From contig NZ_CP049910.1 in the NCBI RefSeq assembly GCF_011305995.1, forward strand, positions 3,720,001-3,784,000: 64,000 nucleotides of DNA. The letters run 5' to 3'. This stretch comes from Diaphorobacter sp. HDW4A. GTDB lineage: Bacteria > Pseudomonadota > Gammaproteobacteria > Burkholderiales > Burkholderiaceae_C. The translations under genes and the position numbers were made by a program. The first letter of the stretch is position 1. The number at the start of each line of letters is the position of its first letter. Below the pieces are notes generated by a model. The model had not been told where the DNA came from. It was given only the letters and a program-made list of their open reading frames with translations, and searched no databases. Shown here one piece after another: positions 41,431 to 49,690 of the stretch.

Positions 41431-42105
41431 TCAATTGTTTCGAGCTGATGCTCGTTGCAGTTCATTGAGCTGGAATTTCAGTTCAGCAATATGGCTGTAG
41501 GCGTCACGCACCACAATTCCCAACGCCGTCAGTGTCTGCACGATGGCAGGCGATGCCGGATCGTTCTTGACGGCCTTGGCGACATCAGCGAGTACGTTGT
41601 CAGCCATCAAGCGATGGATTGCCACGGCACTGCGGCCACTGCCAAGACGCTTCACCTCATCGATCACGGCATCTGCATTGGCCGGTACGCTGACGAGGCT
41701 CAGCTCGTGGATCTCGAAGCGCTTGAACCTAACGCCACCAGAGCGCATGTTCTCGGAGTCTAGAGAGCGGAAGCCGATGGACACGCCCTTGACGATGCCA
41801 GTACGCACCGCGTCCCATGCCTCGTTGACGCGATCACGCAATGGGCCTTGTGACAGGTCGGCGTCCTTGGGCAGCTTGGCAGTGAAGCGGATACCCTGCG
41901 CAGTAGGCTTGTGAAGCTCTACCGTCCCCACAGGCTCATCGTGCTTGTGCGCCCACAGCAGGGGAATAGGGTTCTTGAACTGTGCGCCCAGCGATTCCAC
42001 GATGTCACCCACGCGGTCAGGCTCGGGGGTAGTGGCAATGCCTCTGATGATGCGCTGCTCCACGTCAATCGTCTTGACGTTCAGAAGGCAATAGGCTCGC
42101 TTCAT
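41431..42105 (-). CDS. HK97-family prohead protease
   Basis: This 224-aa serine protease matures phage capsids. The N-terminal IRGIATTPEPDRVGDIVE, PIPLLWAHKHDEPVGTVE (with the catalytic-type histidine) and GVSIGFRSL and LSLVSVPANADA (with the serine) follow the U35/HK97 protease pattern. In the transcription direction it comes after the capsid gene; in most HK97-type phages it comes before. The start overlaps the stop of the preceding 64-aa gene (ATGA). Confidence 0.88.
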   Translation of the reverse strand: MKRAYCLLNVKTIDVEQRIIRGIATTPEPDRVGDIVESLGAQFKNPIPLLWAHKHDEPVGTVELHKPTAQGIRFTAKLPKDADLSQGPLRDRVNEAWDAVRTGIVKGVSIGFRSLDSENMRSGGVRFKRFEIHELSLVSVPANADAVIDEVKRLGSGRSAVAIHRLMADNVLADVAKAVKNDPASPAIVQTLTALGIVVRDAYSHIAELKFQLNELQRASARNN

Positions 42106-42296
42106 TTACCACCTCCTACCGCGCTTCGGATGCGGTCTACAAGGGTTGCAGGTTTGGCATCCTGCCGCGCCTTGACGTCGGCCAGTTCTTGCTGGAGCGT
42201 GGTGATCTGGTCTTGCAGCGGCTTGACGGCCTTCTCGATCTGGAGTTCGATGAAGCGGGGCAAACCGCGCATTGCGTCGTCAGGTGTCATGCTCAT
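42102..42296 (-). CDS. Small coiled-coil satellite protein
   Basis: A 64-aa protein with a probable coiled coil (KAVKPLQDQITTLQQELADV). It sits between capsid and protease genes with overlaps at both ends (TAATG with the capsid stop and ATGA with the protease start). It may be a scaffold-like or delta-domain peptide, but this is speculation from position. GGAGGG upstream supports ATG 42296. Confidence 0.6.
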   Translation of the reverse strand: MSMTPDDAMRGLPRFIELQIEKAVKPLQDQITTLQQELADVKARQDAKPATLVDRIRSAVGGGK

Positions 42297-43312
42297 TACC
42301 ACAGCCCTCCAGAGATGTAGGAAGCAGAGCCTGCACGCGCTTTCCAGCCCCGATGCAGAACACCCTTGATCGCCGTGCATTCCGTCTGGAACATGCTCAC
42401 ATAGCTGGTCGCCGCTGGTGGGTCGTCCGGAGTGTCGGACATCTGCAAAGTGGCGTTGCGGGCGAGTGAGATTTCAGCGCGGGCATCACCGCTGACGAGA
42501 ACACCGCTCTGGTCAATCAGCCCCAGATAGCCGGTTGCCGATTCGCTGGTGATGACTGGCAGTTTCAGCAGTTCGCCACCATCCACACCGATATTCGGAA
42601 ACGCTGGAGCGCCACCAGTACCGCGCATCCCTGCCAACTTGAGGGCAGACTCGGGCGTCATGATCCACGCACCATCACGCAGCTTGCCACCGGCAGCAAT
42701 CAGCAGGTCAATGGCCTTTTGCAGGTCAGCATCCACGTTCGCCAAAGATGTACCGGCAGAGACTGCTGTCGGCGCTGCGTTCATGATCGAACCCGCCACG
42801 ACTGGCGAGAAGAATGTCGCATCCTCCGCCTCACCGACTGCCAAGGCCAGATCAGCAGTAAGAGCTTCGTCCGTGCCCGGAATGCTGTTGTTCAGCAGTT
42901 CATTCGTCACGACGCTGATACCGCCTACCTTGATCGGGATGACCTGAATGCCGTTCATGTCGGCGCGGCTCACAGGAATGAGCTTGCGTTCGTTCACCGG
43001 ATAGGCTTTTGTACCGGTGCCAAATGCGATGGTGTTCACGCGGCTGGGCACCTTGCGGGCACGCTCCAGACGGCTCAGGATCGCACGGGGGCGCAGTGCC
43101 ATCATGAAATCTGCCCCCACATCAGTTTGCGGAATATCGGCCAGCGTAGAGCTACCTACAGCGGCTTTTATCTGAGAAATGATCGCGGATTTGTCAATCC
43201 AGTTTTGCGCCTCAGCATAGGCTTCTGCGGCGGCTGTCTGTCCCTCAGCCAGCGCAATGCTGCGGATGTAGCGGCCTGCGGTACGGCCAATAGATTTGTT
43301 GGTTTCCATCAT
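42296..43312 (-). CDS. HK97-type major capsid protein
   Basis: At 338 aa this matches the phage capsid family with the HK97 fold. Visible features are an N-terminal helical part (GRTAGRYIRSIALAEGQTAA), the region PVSRADMNGIQVIPIKVGGI, LAVGEAEDATFFSP, WIMTPESALKLAGMRG and the C-terminal part with VSMFQTECTAIKG. Its presence without portal and large terminase genes points to a satellite that packages itself with helper functions, or a relic. ATG 43312 and 43309 are both possible starts. Confidence 0.85.
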   Translation of the reverse strand: MMETNKSIGRTAGRYIRSIALAEGQTAAAEAYAEAQNWIDKSAIISQIKAAVGSSTLADIPQTDVGADFMMALRPRAILSRLERARKVPSRVNTIAFGTGTKAYPVNERKLIPVSRADMNGIQVIPIKVGGISVVTNELLNNSIPGTDEALTADLALAVGEAEDATFFSPVVAGSIMNAAPTAVSAGTSLANVDADLQKAIDLLIAAGGKLRDGAWIMTPESALKLAGMRGTGGAPAFPNIGVDGGELLKLPVITSESATGYLGLIDQSGVLVSGDARAEISLARNATLQMSDTPDDPPAATSYVSMFQTECTAIKGVLHRGWKARAGSASYISGGLW

Positions 43313-43335
43313 GGATAAAAAGAGTTGTTGACGCC

Positions 43336-43638
43336 TTAGTCTCTGGCGCATTGAGAGTTCTGTCGCTCATCGTCGATGAGGCTATCGACCACCTCACGGG
43401 CAAGAACTTCGGGCTTCCGATGTGAGCCACGCGGGGCAGACACACGCCAGTAATCCCGGGCGATGTCGCCGCCCTCGCGCAGCCATGACAAGCCGCCACC
43501 GGCCATGAAAAGGCATGCCTCCCGACTGGGCAGTTCTCCACGCATCAACGCCCGGAAGGCTTCGGCCAGAAGGGCAATGCGCCCCTCACGACTGAAATCG
43601 CTGGGGATGCGGTTTCTGTTGAATGGGTCGTTCAGCAT
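43336..43638 (-). CDS. Hypothetical satellite protein
   Basis: A 100-aa protein of unknown function, starting MLNDPFNRNRIPSDFSREGR and containing RGELPSREACLFMAGGGLSW. It lies between the TubC-like gene and the capsid gene and overlaps the former by 7 bp. The codon usage fits its neighbours, so it is likely real. Confidence 0.6.
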   Translation of the reverse strand: MLNDPFNRNRIPSDFSREGRIALLAEAFRALMRGELPSREACLFMAGGGLSWLREGGDIARDYWRVSAPRGSHRKPEVLAREVVDSLIDDERQNSQCARD

Positions 43639-44000
43639 CCGGCCCCTTTCGCACTGGCTTGCTGGTACACCGTCCACAGCCCCGCGCCAGCCGCGCAGCG
43701 TTCGCCATACCCGGCGCCACGGCCAGCAGCGATGCAATCAGCGCAGCCGATGTGATGCATGTAATAGCTCGTGGATCGCTCACGCCAGCGGGTCTGTTCT
43801 TTCCAGACATCGAGCCCGCGTTCATGGGCGTCAATCTCAGCCTCCAGCAGCTTCGCCAGCTCGTCCTTGTGGCTGCGGATCAGCGTGCGCAGTTCGTCGT
43901 TCAGCAGCGTTGCGGGCTTGACCTTGATCGTGTGTTCCGAGGTCAAGTTCAGTTGCAAACCAGCATCGCGGAGAGTCTCCAAAATGGCGGCGGCGGTCAT
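43632..44000 (-). CDS. TubC-N-docking-like, cysteine-containing protein
   Basis: A 122-aa protein. Residues 1-60 (ILETLRDAGLQLNLTSEHTI then ELRTLIRSHKDELAKLLEAE) resemble the small docking domain named after TubC, often found in phage replication regions. The C-terminal half holds CADC and a further cysteine (YGERC), a possible metal site. It follows the RepA-like ATPase gene directly (ATG overlap at 44000). Function unknown; perhaps a replication partner. Confidence 0.6.
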   Translation of the reverse strand: MTAAAILETLRDAGLQLNLTSEHTIKVKPATLLNDELRTLIRSHKDELAKLLEAEIDAHERGLDVWKEQTRWRERSTSYYMHHIGCADCIAAGRGAGYGERCAAGAGLWTVYQQASAKGAGC

Positions 44001-45253
44001 CAGAACTCCTCATCGCTGTCAACGTCAGCGGCAGTTTCCGTCTTCACGTCACTGGCGTTTTCTGCCGAAGATGCCCCGAAGGTGCCCAAGATGCCCTGTT
44101 TTAAAAGTTGGGCACCTTGGGCATCTTCGAGGGCATCTTCGGTTTCACCCACTGCCGCGAGCCATTCGGTTTTGGGGATAAATCCGTCCGGCAGTGACCA
44201 GTACCAACCATCCCCAACCCCACCTTTGCGCGGCTTGACTCCCATCTTCTCGCGCACCGTCCGAACCTGCTTTTTGCTGTAGCCCATGCCGACAATTGCT
44301 GCTTCAACTTGCTTGCTCTGGCGACAACCGTCCTTGAGTTCCGCCCACATGAGCATCGGCAAATCCGTCTTCCCTGCGGCGACTTCTTCAATCTCCTCGT
44401 CGGGGTCTGTCAGTAGGTCACGCGCACTGCCTTGCACCGCCTTGCCCCACGCGATACGGGATGCTTGAATGCCCGGAAGCGGCTCGCTCTGCTCAAGGTG
44501 GTATTCAAAGCCGCCATCGTCCGGGCCGATGTTGGATTTGCTACGAGCAAGAATTCGTGCGTCTTCGCCATCCTCCGCACTCTTGACCTTGGCAGCAACC
44601 AGCACGATGCGAGCAACAGCAGTGAATGCCACGCTACCCACCACGCGCTGAGCTGGGTCAGTACCTTGGCCGCCCTTGGCGAAGTGGGTGATGCCCAGCA
44701 CCGCGCAATCGCAGGCGTCGGCCAGATCAACCAGTGGTTGCAGTGCTCGGCGTACTTCGGTGTTCTTGTGGCTGTCGCCAGTCACGGCAGACACGACAGG
44801 GTCAACCACCAGCAGGCGAACACCTCCGATAACGTCGATGGCTTCCCGCAGTTGCTGGAGGTCGCGGGCTGGATCAAATGGCACCACCACACCATCACGC
44901 ATTGCGCCTTTGACGAAGTGACAGCGCGAGCGATCAGCCCCGGCGGCCAGCAATCGAGGTAGCAGCGTATCGGCGGGGTCGTCTTCGCCGCTCCAGATCA
45001 GCACGTTGCCTTGTTCGCAGCGATCACCATCCGGCCACCGGCCCCCCATCGTCACCGTCGCCGCCATTGCCAATGCAATCGTCGTCTTGCCCTGACCTGG
45101 AGCGCCCGCCAGAATGTGCAGCTTCTTGAGTGCGAGCCAGTATTTCCAGAGCCATGCAACCGGCTGGGGTGTCAGGTCCGCACCGCTCACCAGCACCACC
45201 CGATCCATGGGCACATGTTCAGCCATCTCAAAGGCGTCAGTAATGGCATTCAT
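44000..45253 (-). CDS. RepA-like AAA ATPase (replicative helicase type)
   Basis: A 417-aa ATPase of the RecA/RepA class. Walker A is GAPGQGKTTIA (residues about 50-60), Walker B is RLLVVDPVV, and GITHFAKGG and the tail region VVGSVAFTAVARIVLVAAK match RSF1010-type RepA helicases. A C-terminal wHTH-like part (KKQVRTVREKMGVKPRKGGV) and an acidic tail follow. With the primase encoded just upstream it forms a replication module. It overlaps the primase stop by 4 bp (ATGA). Confidence 0.8.
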   Translation of the reverse strand: MNAITDAFEMAEHVPMDRVVLVSGADLTPQPVAWLWKYWLALKKLHILAGAPGQGKTTIALAMAATVTMGGRWPDGDRCEQGNVLIWSGEDDPADTLLPRLLAAGADRSRCHFVKGAMRDGVVVPFDPARDLQQLREAIDVIGGVRLLVVDPVVSAVTGDSHKNTEVRRALQPLVDLADACDCAVLGITHFAKGGQGTDPAQRVVGSVAFTAVARIVLVAAKVKSAEDGEDARILARSKSNIGPDDGGFEYHLEQSEPLPGIQASRIAWGKAVQGSARDLLTDPDEEIEEVAAGKTDLPMLMWAELKDGCRQSKQVEAAIVGMGYSKKQVRTVREKMGVKPRKGGVGDGWYWSLPDGFIPKTEWLAAVGETEDALEDAQGAQLLKQGILGTFGASSAENASDVKTETAADVDSDEEF

Positions 45254-46085
45254 TGCGATGCCTCCTTTTCTTGAATCAGGCGCTTCAAATCGTTGAAATC
45301 TGAGTCCTTCGGGCCACGTTGCAGGCCGTTGAAATCAGGCTTCATCAGCAGGCCACCGACAGCGCGAGCGGCTTCCGTGGCGGCGGTCAGGCCGGGGTTG
45401 CCGGGTGTCGTCCAATCGTCATCAGCGGCGATGTACAGATCGATGCACGGATACTTGGCGCGCAGAGCCTTGGCGACTGGCAACAGGTTGCCGCTGTTGA
45501 ATGCCACCGCTACGGCGCTGCCCGCGTCCTCGTGGATCGTGCTGGCCGTCGCATAGCCCTCTGCGATCACGATGAGCCCGATGGCCTGCCAATCGAGTGA
45601 TAGCAACCCTTCACGCGACCACCGAAAAGAAAGCGCTTGTCGCCACTGCGGTCGATGGTCTGCAAGCTGTGCAGCACGCCATTCGAGTCACGCACCGGCA
45701 CCAGCAACACACCATCCAGAACCCGCAGACCGTGGGCCTTCACGCCCTTGGCTGTGAGGTAGGGATGATCCAGAACTGGAGCGGATGCAAGCCAGCGCAG
45801 GCCAGCTTCTGCAGCGGCCTGAGCCTGCCTCTCGCGCTGCTCGGCGTCGTGTTGCTTCCTGAGTGCATCCATGCGGCGCTTGTAGGCCTTGCGCTCAGTG
45901 TCGGAAAGCTCTCTCTCGTCGCGCTTGCTGACGATCAGGCCGCATTTGAAGCAGTGCGCAATGCCGTGGTCGTGCGAGAGGATCGTCACGCCCATATCCT
46001 TCTTGCGGGGCTTGGTGCCGCAGGCTGGGCAGCAAATCCGGTGATCTCCCGGCTCCAGCTCATGCCATGGAATTGGGTGAGTCAT
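45250..46085 (-). pseudogene. Toprim primase, split by a frameshift
   Basis: The N-terminal half (46085 to about 45580) has a zinc ribbon (CCPAC, HCFKC) and ends FGGRVKGCYHSIGRPSG. The C-terminal half (in the -1 frame, ending 45250) continues LIVIAEGYATASTIHEDAG, the Toprim glutamate motif, then LYIAADDDWTTPG. The two join naturally as SIGRPSG-LIVIAEGY if one base is restored near 45580. The first frame stops at 45567. The site has no slippery heptamer, so a true frameshift mutation or a sequencing error is more likely than programmed frameshifting. Confidence 0.75.
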
Positions 46086-46465
46086 GGTGCCACCTTCCTT
46101 GCCGCAAGATGCTCCTTGAACAGTGCGTCAAAGGCCGTGTCCAGTGTGGATTTGGCAACGCCGAGAATGGTCTCAACTGCATGAAAAATGATGTTGTCTT
46201 TGCTCTCGTTGACCATCCCCACAATGGCAAGCGTCGATGCGATATGACCGCTCAAATCTTCCAGAGAGTCATAGGCGGGCTCACCACGCAAAGCAGCTTC
46301 CTCGAATTGATCGTCCAACCAATCGATCAGACGAACGGCCCCCAATTCGGCATCTGTTCCCGCATCTTCCACTGCCTTGCGGGCAATCGCCATTGCCTCT
46401 ACAACCTTGCTTTTTGCAACGTCGAATGCGACCTTTGCAGCATCGTCTTTGATGGTGGTCTTCAT
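46082..46465 (-). CDS. Hypothetical satellite protein
   Basis: A 127-aa mostly helical, acidic protein (MKTTIKDDAAKVAFDVAKSK). No family recognised. Both ends overlap neighbours by 4 bp, so it is translated as part of the replication operon upstream of the primase. Confidence 0.6.
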   Translation of the reverse strand: MKTTIKDDAAKVAFDVAKSKVVEAMAIARKAVEDAGTDAELGAVRLIDWLDDQFEEAALRGEPAYDSLEDLSGHIASTLAIVGMVNESKDNIIFHAVETILGVAKSTLDTAFDALFKEHLAARKVAP

Positions 46466-46764
46466 GCTGCACCTCCCTCGTATGGGATTGCCAAACCAAA
46501 GATTTTTTGGTGCATCTCTTTGGCCGTGGTGCCGTCCTCATCAAGGTACGCCATCAGCATTCCGTTGAGAGCGAATATGCGTGTGCCGAAGCAGCGCAGC
46601 AGGCCTTCAAACTTCACATCACCATCAACCTCATCGGCCATCAACGTGACCGCCTGAGCGATGGCGCTGATGTCCCTTGTGCATTGCAGCGCGAGCATTC
46701 GGCGTTCTTCTTGGCAAGGCTCCGCCTGCACCGCTGAGCCAGCGGCGTTTTTCTTGGTGGTCAT
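46462..46764 (-). CDS. Hypothetical satellite protein
   Basis: A 100-aa protein with a basic start (MTTKKNAAGS) and a helical core (ISAIAQAVTLMADEVDGDVK). No family recognised. It lies directly upstream of the 127-aa gene with a 4-bp overlap, in the same operon. Confidence 0.6.
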   Translation of the reverse strand: MTTKKNAAGSAVQAEPCQEERRMLALQCTRDISAIAQAVTLMADEVDGDVKFEGLLRCFGTRIFALNGMLMAYLDEDGTTAKEMHQKIFGLAIPYEGGAA

Positions 46765-46767
46765 GGG

Positions 46768-47268
46768 TTAGCCCTCCGTGCTCAGATCGAGACTGCGCAG
46801 GGCAGCGAGCGCTTGGACAGCTTTGCGGCGTGCTCCGGCCACGTTGGCTTGTGGCTGGGACAGGTAATGCACGGCCATGCTCAGGGCATTGTGAGCATCA
46901 GCGTGATGTTGGATAGGGGTGCCCTTGTTGGGCGTGATGGCAGCGCGGCGGCTGGCCTTGGTGATGACGGTCATGGTCTGGATTCCTGCTGGAGAATCAG
47001 GGGAAACCACCGTTTGCGTTTTCATCGCATAGGGTGGACGGGATGTGAAAAACACGCCAGCAGGCATGCGGCGCAGGTTGCCCTTTTGCCCATCCCGTCC
47101 GAAACCGTGAGGGATAGGTGCAGGCGCACCAGTCCCCAAAATTTGGACGTGACAAAAGCTCACTTTACGGTGGAGCTTGCTACCGCTGCTGGTTTGGTGT
47201 TTCTCAGGCACCGGGCCTTTCGGCTTGGCGCTATTGTAGATCGACTCGGAAAAAGTGCAAGAGGTCAT
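46768..47268 (-). CDS. Hypothetical satellite protein following AlpA
   Basis: A 166-aa protein whose start overlaps the alpA stop (ATGA). The first 100 residues are low in structure and basic; the last 60 are helical (HHADAHNALSMAVHYLSQPQ, AGARRKAVQALAALRSLDLS). The middle part (NLRRMPAGVFF) vaguely recalls phage Ash-type proteins, which I cannot confirm. An internal ATG within the frame could give a shorter, C-terminal-only product. Confidence 0.5.
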   Translation of the reverse strand: MTSCTFSESIYNSAKPKGPVPEKHQTSSGSKLHRKVSFCHVQILGTGAPAPIPHGFGRDGQKGNLRRMPAGVFFTSRPPYAMKTQTVVSPDSPAGIQTMTVITKASRRAAITPNKGTPIQHHADAHNALSMAVHYLSQPQANVAGARRKAVQALAALRSLDLSTEG

Positions 47269-47468
47269 TGCACGGCCTCCAAACGCTGGGCCTTCTTGGA
47301 CTCGATCCAAGCGTGGATTTCAGACTGATCGAAGAACACCGCAGCCTGGCGGGTTTCACCCAGCTTGATGGGGCGCGGGAAGCTAGGATCGCCAGCAACC
47401 AGTTTTTCCAAACCGCTCTTGCTCAGGTCGAGAACCTTGGCGGCGGTGGTTTTGCGAAGCAGCGCCAT
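47265..47468 (-). CDS. AlpA-family regulator
   Basis: A 67-aa winged-helix DNA-binding protein of the AlpA type (MALLRKTTAAKVLDLSKSGL, then FPRPIKLGETRQAAVFFDQSEIHAWIE). Such regulators switch integrase and excision genes of satellites and prophages; in PICIs an AlpA-like protein is a master activator. It leads the replication and capsid operon, and two palindromic sites lie upstream. Confidence 0.85.
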   Translation of the reverse strand: MALLRKTTAAKVLDLSKSGLEKLVAGDPSFPRPIKLGETRQAAVFFDQSEIHAWIESKKAQRLEAVQ

Positions 47469-47524
47469 ATACGTGCATCTGTAGTTAAGGTGCTCGTATG
47501 GTTAATTTTCTGCCCGCCCAGTAG

Positions 47525-47556
47525 GGGCAACTGCCCAAGCAAATAGGCAACTGCCC
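47525..47556. promoter_or_regulatory. Tandem palindromic operator upstream of alpA
   Basis: GGGCAACTGCCC at 47525-47536 is a perfect inverted repeat (GGGCA-AC-TGCCC). A second copy, AGGCAACTGCCC at 47545-47556, is 20 bp further on. The two sites would face the same side of the helix. They lie 57-88 bp before the alpA start, the right place to control the main operon. Confidence 0.65.
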
Positions 47557-47565
47557 CAAGAATCC

Positions 47566-48201
47566 TTATTTCATGCGGCTTGCCAGCGCATCAGGAATTT
47601 TCTTTAGGTGGCCCTCTACAGTCGTTTCCCCCAAACTGATGCCCAATTGTGCAGCAGTTGACACGATCAACCCGGCCGCCTTAGACGCATTGCTATAGGG
47701 AATCTTCGATTCCTTGCAAAGTGCCGCGATGATGCACAGGAGCGTGTTCCGCTCCTTTGTCTGCAATGGCTTTTCATCCTGCAACTGAGAGTCAGAATCT
47801 GCCGTACCTTCGTCAGCATTCGCCATCGCTTCGAGCGCTGCGAGAGGCACGCGAACATCATCAGTCCGAACGATCACTGGGTCTTCAAACCAAAGGAACT
47901 CATCATCATTTTTTAGTGTCCCAGTAGCATGAGTCACCTCTGATTCGCCCGTTTGCCATATCTCGGCAATGCTCTGCGGATACAGAATCGCCCATGTCCA
48001 CGGAAGATCGCCCAATACTTTGACGAGTCCTTCACCGAGAATGAACCGCATTTTTTTCACACGAGTCGTGCGTGGAGGCGCTGCGCGAAGCTCGATATCC
48101 ATGTGGAGAGCTGCGTTGAAAATCATGGATGCACTCCATTCGCAACCGGTTCTCTTGCTCAGTTCGGCTATCGCTTCTGGAAGTGTGAAAAGTTTAAGCA
48201 T
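47566..48201 (-). CDS. Hypothetical satellite protein, possible regulator
   Basis: A 211-aa protein (MLKLFTLPEAIAELSKRTGC at the start) with a C-terminal conserved stretch (LLCIIAALCKESKIPYSNAS, then LGETTVEGHLKKIPDALASR). I recall similar C-terminal ends in other proteobacterial phage-like islands but no function. It lies between integrase and the alpA operator. Confidence 0.6.
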   Translation of the reverse strand: MLKLFTLPEAIAELSKRTGCEWSASMIFNAALHMDIELRAAPPRTTRVKKMRFILGEGLVKVLGDLPWTWAILYPQSIAEIWQTGESEVTHATGTLKNDDEFLWFEDPVIVRTDDVRVPLAALEAMANADEGTADSDSQLQDEKPLQTKERNTLLCIIAALCKESKIPYSNASKAAGLIVSTAAQLGISLGETTVEGHLKKIPDALASRMK

Positions 48202-48230
48202 TGCACCCCTCGATGCCCCCCGAAAGAAGT

Positions 48231-48285
48231 TGCCAGCCCAGCCTGTCAGGGAAACAGGTTTTCGGGGATCAGCCTAGGGCTGGCA
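48231..48285. repeat. Nested inverted repeats between integrase and the next gene
   Basis: TGCCAGCCC (48231-48239) pairs with GGGCTGGCA (48277-48285). Inside it, CCTGT (48242-48246) pairs with ACAGG (48254-48258). It begins 30 bp past the 47566-48201 gene start and ends 6 bp before the integrase stop codon. It may be a terminator or a replication/regulatory hairpin. Confidence 0.5.
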
Positions 48286-48290
48286 GAAAC

Positions 48291-49526
48291 TCATGCTAAC
48301 TGAATGTTGGCAATGCCACTGACAGCCAGCACATCAACCTGATCGGCCCACCACTGCGCCAGCTCCCGGCGCTGCTGCAAATACATGGCCTTGTTGTAGA
48401 CGCCCTCCACGCCCTTGACCTTATGAGCGAGCGCGGCGTCGATGATCCGATGGTCCTTGCCCGCCTCGTTCGCTGCCGTGCTGAAAAGGTGCCTCATGCC
48501 GTGGGGAGTCTGCTTGCTCTTGTATCCCATGCGGTCGAGCGCCTGATTGAACGTCATATTGCTGATCGGTTCGTTCTTGCGAGTGTTGCGACCGGGAAAA
48601 AGCCAGTCGCTACGGTCGCGGTACTTCTCCAGCTCCTGCAAGAGCTTCACGGTCTGGTCGGCCAGCGGGACAACGAAATCCCGACGCTCCTTCTTGCGGC
48701 TCTCAGGGATCGTCCACAGCCCCGCCTTGAGGTCGAATTCGCTCCATGTGGCGCTGCGCAGCTCGGTCGGGCGCACGGCCAGCAGCATCAGCAGTTGCAG
48801 GCCGATGGCGATGGGGCGCGATGGGTAGGCGCGCATGGCCCGGATCAGCTCGGGAATCTCAGCCGGGGATACATGCGCGAAGTTCTCGTTCTCGCTGGAC
48901 TCCAGAAACTTGTGCAGATTGTTGATGGGGTTGTACTGGGTGCGGTCAGTCACTTGAGCCAGAGCGTAGATGTCTTGGCAGTAGGAGCGGGCTTTGGTGA
49001 GCGTTTCCAGCAAGCCCTTTTCCTCCAGCCCCTTGAACAGGTTGAACCACTCGCTGGCAAGAATGGTGCGATAGGGGCGGTTGCCCATCTTGGGGGTGAT
49101 GTGGATTTCCAGCATCCGCTTGGCGCGGTCATAGGTGCCTTCCGTCCAGTCCTTGCGCTTGATTTCCAGCCACTCGGCCATGAGCGCGGAGAACGGCTCC
49201 TGCAAGAGTTTGTCAGGGGCCTGCTTGGAGTTCAGCTCAGATAGCGGGATACCCCTGTCCTTGGCTTCCTTGGCCCGCTTGACGGCTTCCTCACGCGCCT
49301 CCTGCCCTCCTAGCTGGTGAGCGCCCTTGCCGTAGGGGCCTAAGCCCATCCACGTCCATTTCCCGTCTGGCTTCTTGTACCGAAGCTGCCAGTCCTTCAT
49401 GCCGTTCTCTTTCACCCGGAGATACACACCGTCAGCGTGAAGCTCCCGGTACATCGAGCTTTCAGGCTCCAGCGCCTCTATGGTCGTGTCTGACAGCGGC
49501 CTTTTCTTGATGTCCTTGCGCTTCAT
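48291..49526 (-). CDS. int: Tyrosine integrase (P4/DUF4102 type)
   Basis: A 411-aa site-specific recombinase. An N-terminal DUF4102 arm-binding domain (about 1-95, GVYLRVKENGMKDWQLRY and GLGPYGKGAH) is followed by a core-binding SAM-like domain (about 110-200) and a catalytic domain with Arg (AVRPTELRSATW), HGMRHLFST and the final tyrosine (VYNKAMYLQQRRE). It is adjacent to tRNA-Thr, as expected for this class. GGATACA repeats lie just upstream of the start at 49526. Confidence 0.92.
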   Translation of the reverse strand: MKRKDIKKRPLSDTTIEALEPESSMYRELHADGVYLRVKENGMKDWQLRYKKPDGKWTWMGLGPYGKGAHQLGGQEAREEAVKRAKEAKDRGIPLSELNSKQAPDKLLQEPFSALMAEWLEIKRKDWTEGTYDRAKRMLEIHITPKMGNRPYRTILASEWFNLFKGLEEKGLLETLTKARSYCQDIYALAQVTDRTQYNPINNLHKFLESSENENFAHVSPAEIPELIRAMRAYPSRPIAIGLQLLMLLAVRPTELRSATWSEFDLKAGLWTIPESRKKERRDFVVPLADQTVKLLQELEKYRDRSDWLFPGRNTRKNEPISNMTFNQALDRMGYKSKQTPHGMRHLFSTAANEAGKDHRIIDAALAHKVKGVEGVYNKAMYLQQRRELAQWWADQVDVLAVSGIANIQLA

Positions 49527-49531
49527 TCCGT

Positions 49532-49584
49532 GTATCCCTATTCGAATTTGAACCAAGGATACAAGGATGGATACAGGGATACAA
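49532..49584. repeat. Right integrase-arm-like repeats (GGATACA)
   Basis: GGATACAA occurs at 49557-49564 and 49577-49584, GGATACA at 49569-49575, and the inverted copy TGTATCC at 49532-49538. The first two direct copies are 12 bp apart, as at the left end. They overlap the presumed int promoter, which would link DNA binding to int repression. Confidence 0.6.
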
Positions 49585-49652
49585 GCGGTGTATGGGTTTA
49601 TGCGTGGGCTTGCAGAGGCATGGAATCAGAGGTAAATCCTTGATCCACAAAG

Positions 49653-49682
49653 AAAAAACCCCCATGCGTGAGCATGAGGGTT
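49653..49682 (-). terminator. tRNA-Thr terminator supplied by the element
   Basis: An imperfect stem (AACCC with GGGTT, then CATGC with GCATG) is followed by T residues on the minus strand. It lies just inside the element, right after the tRNA 3' end, and mimics the dciA terminator on the other side. Confidence 0.6.
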
Positions 49683-49690
49683 CTTTGTAC

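Noticed and set aside
45567..45606. Programmed ribosomal frameshifting in the satellite primase
   Set aside because: The overlap has no slippery heptamer or obvious stimulatory stem; a mutation or sequencing error is simpler.
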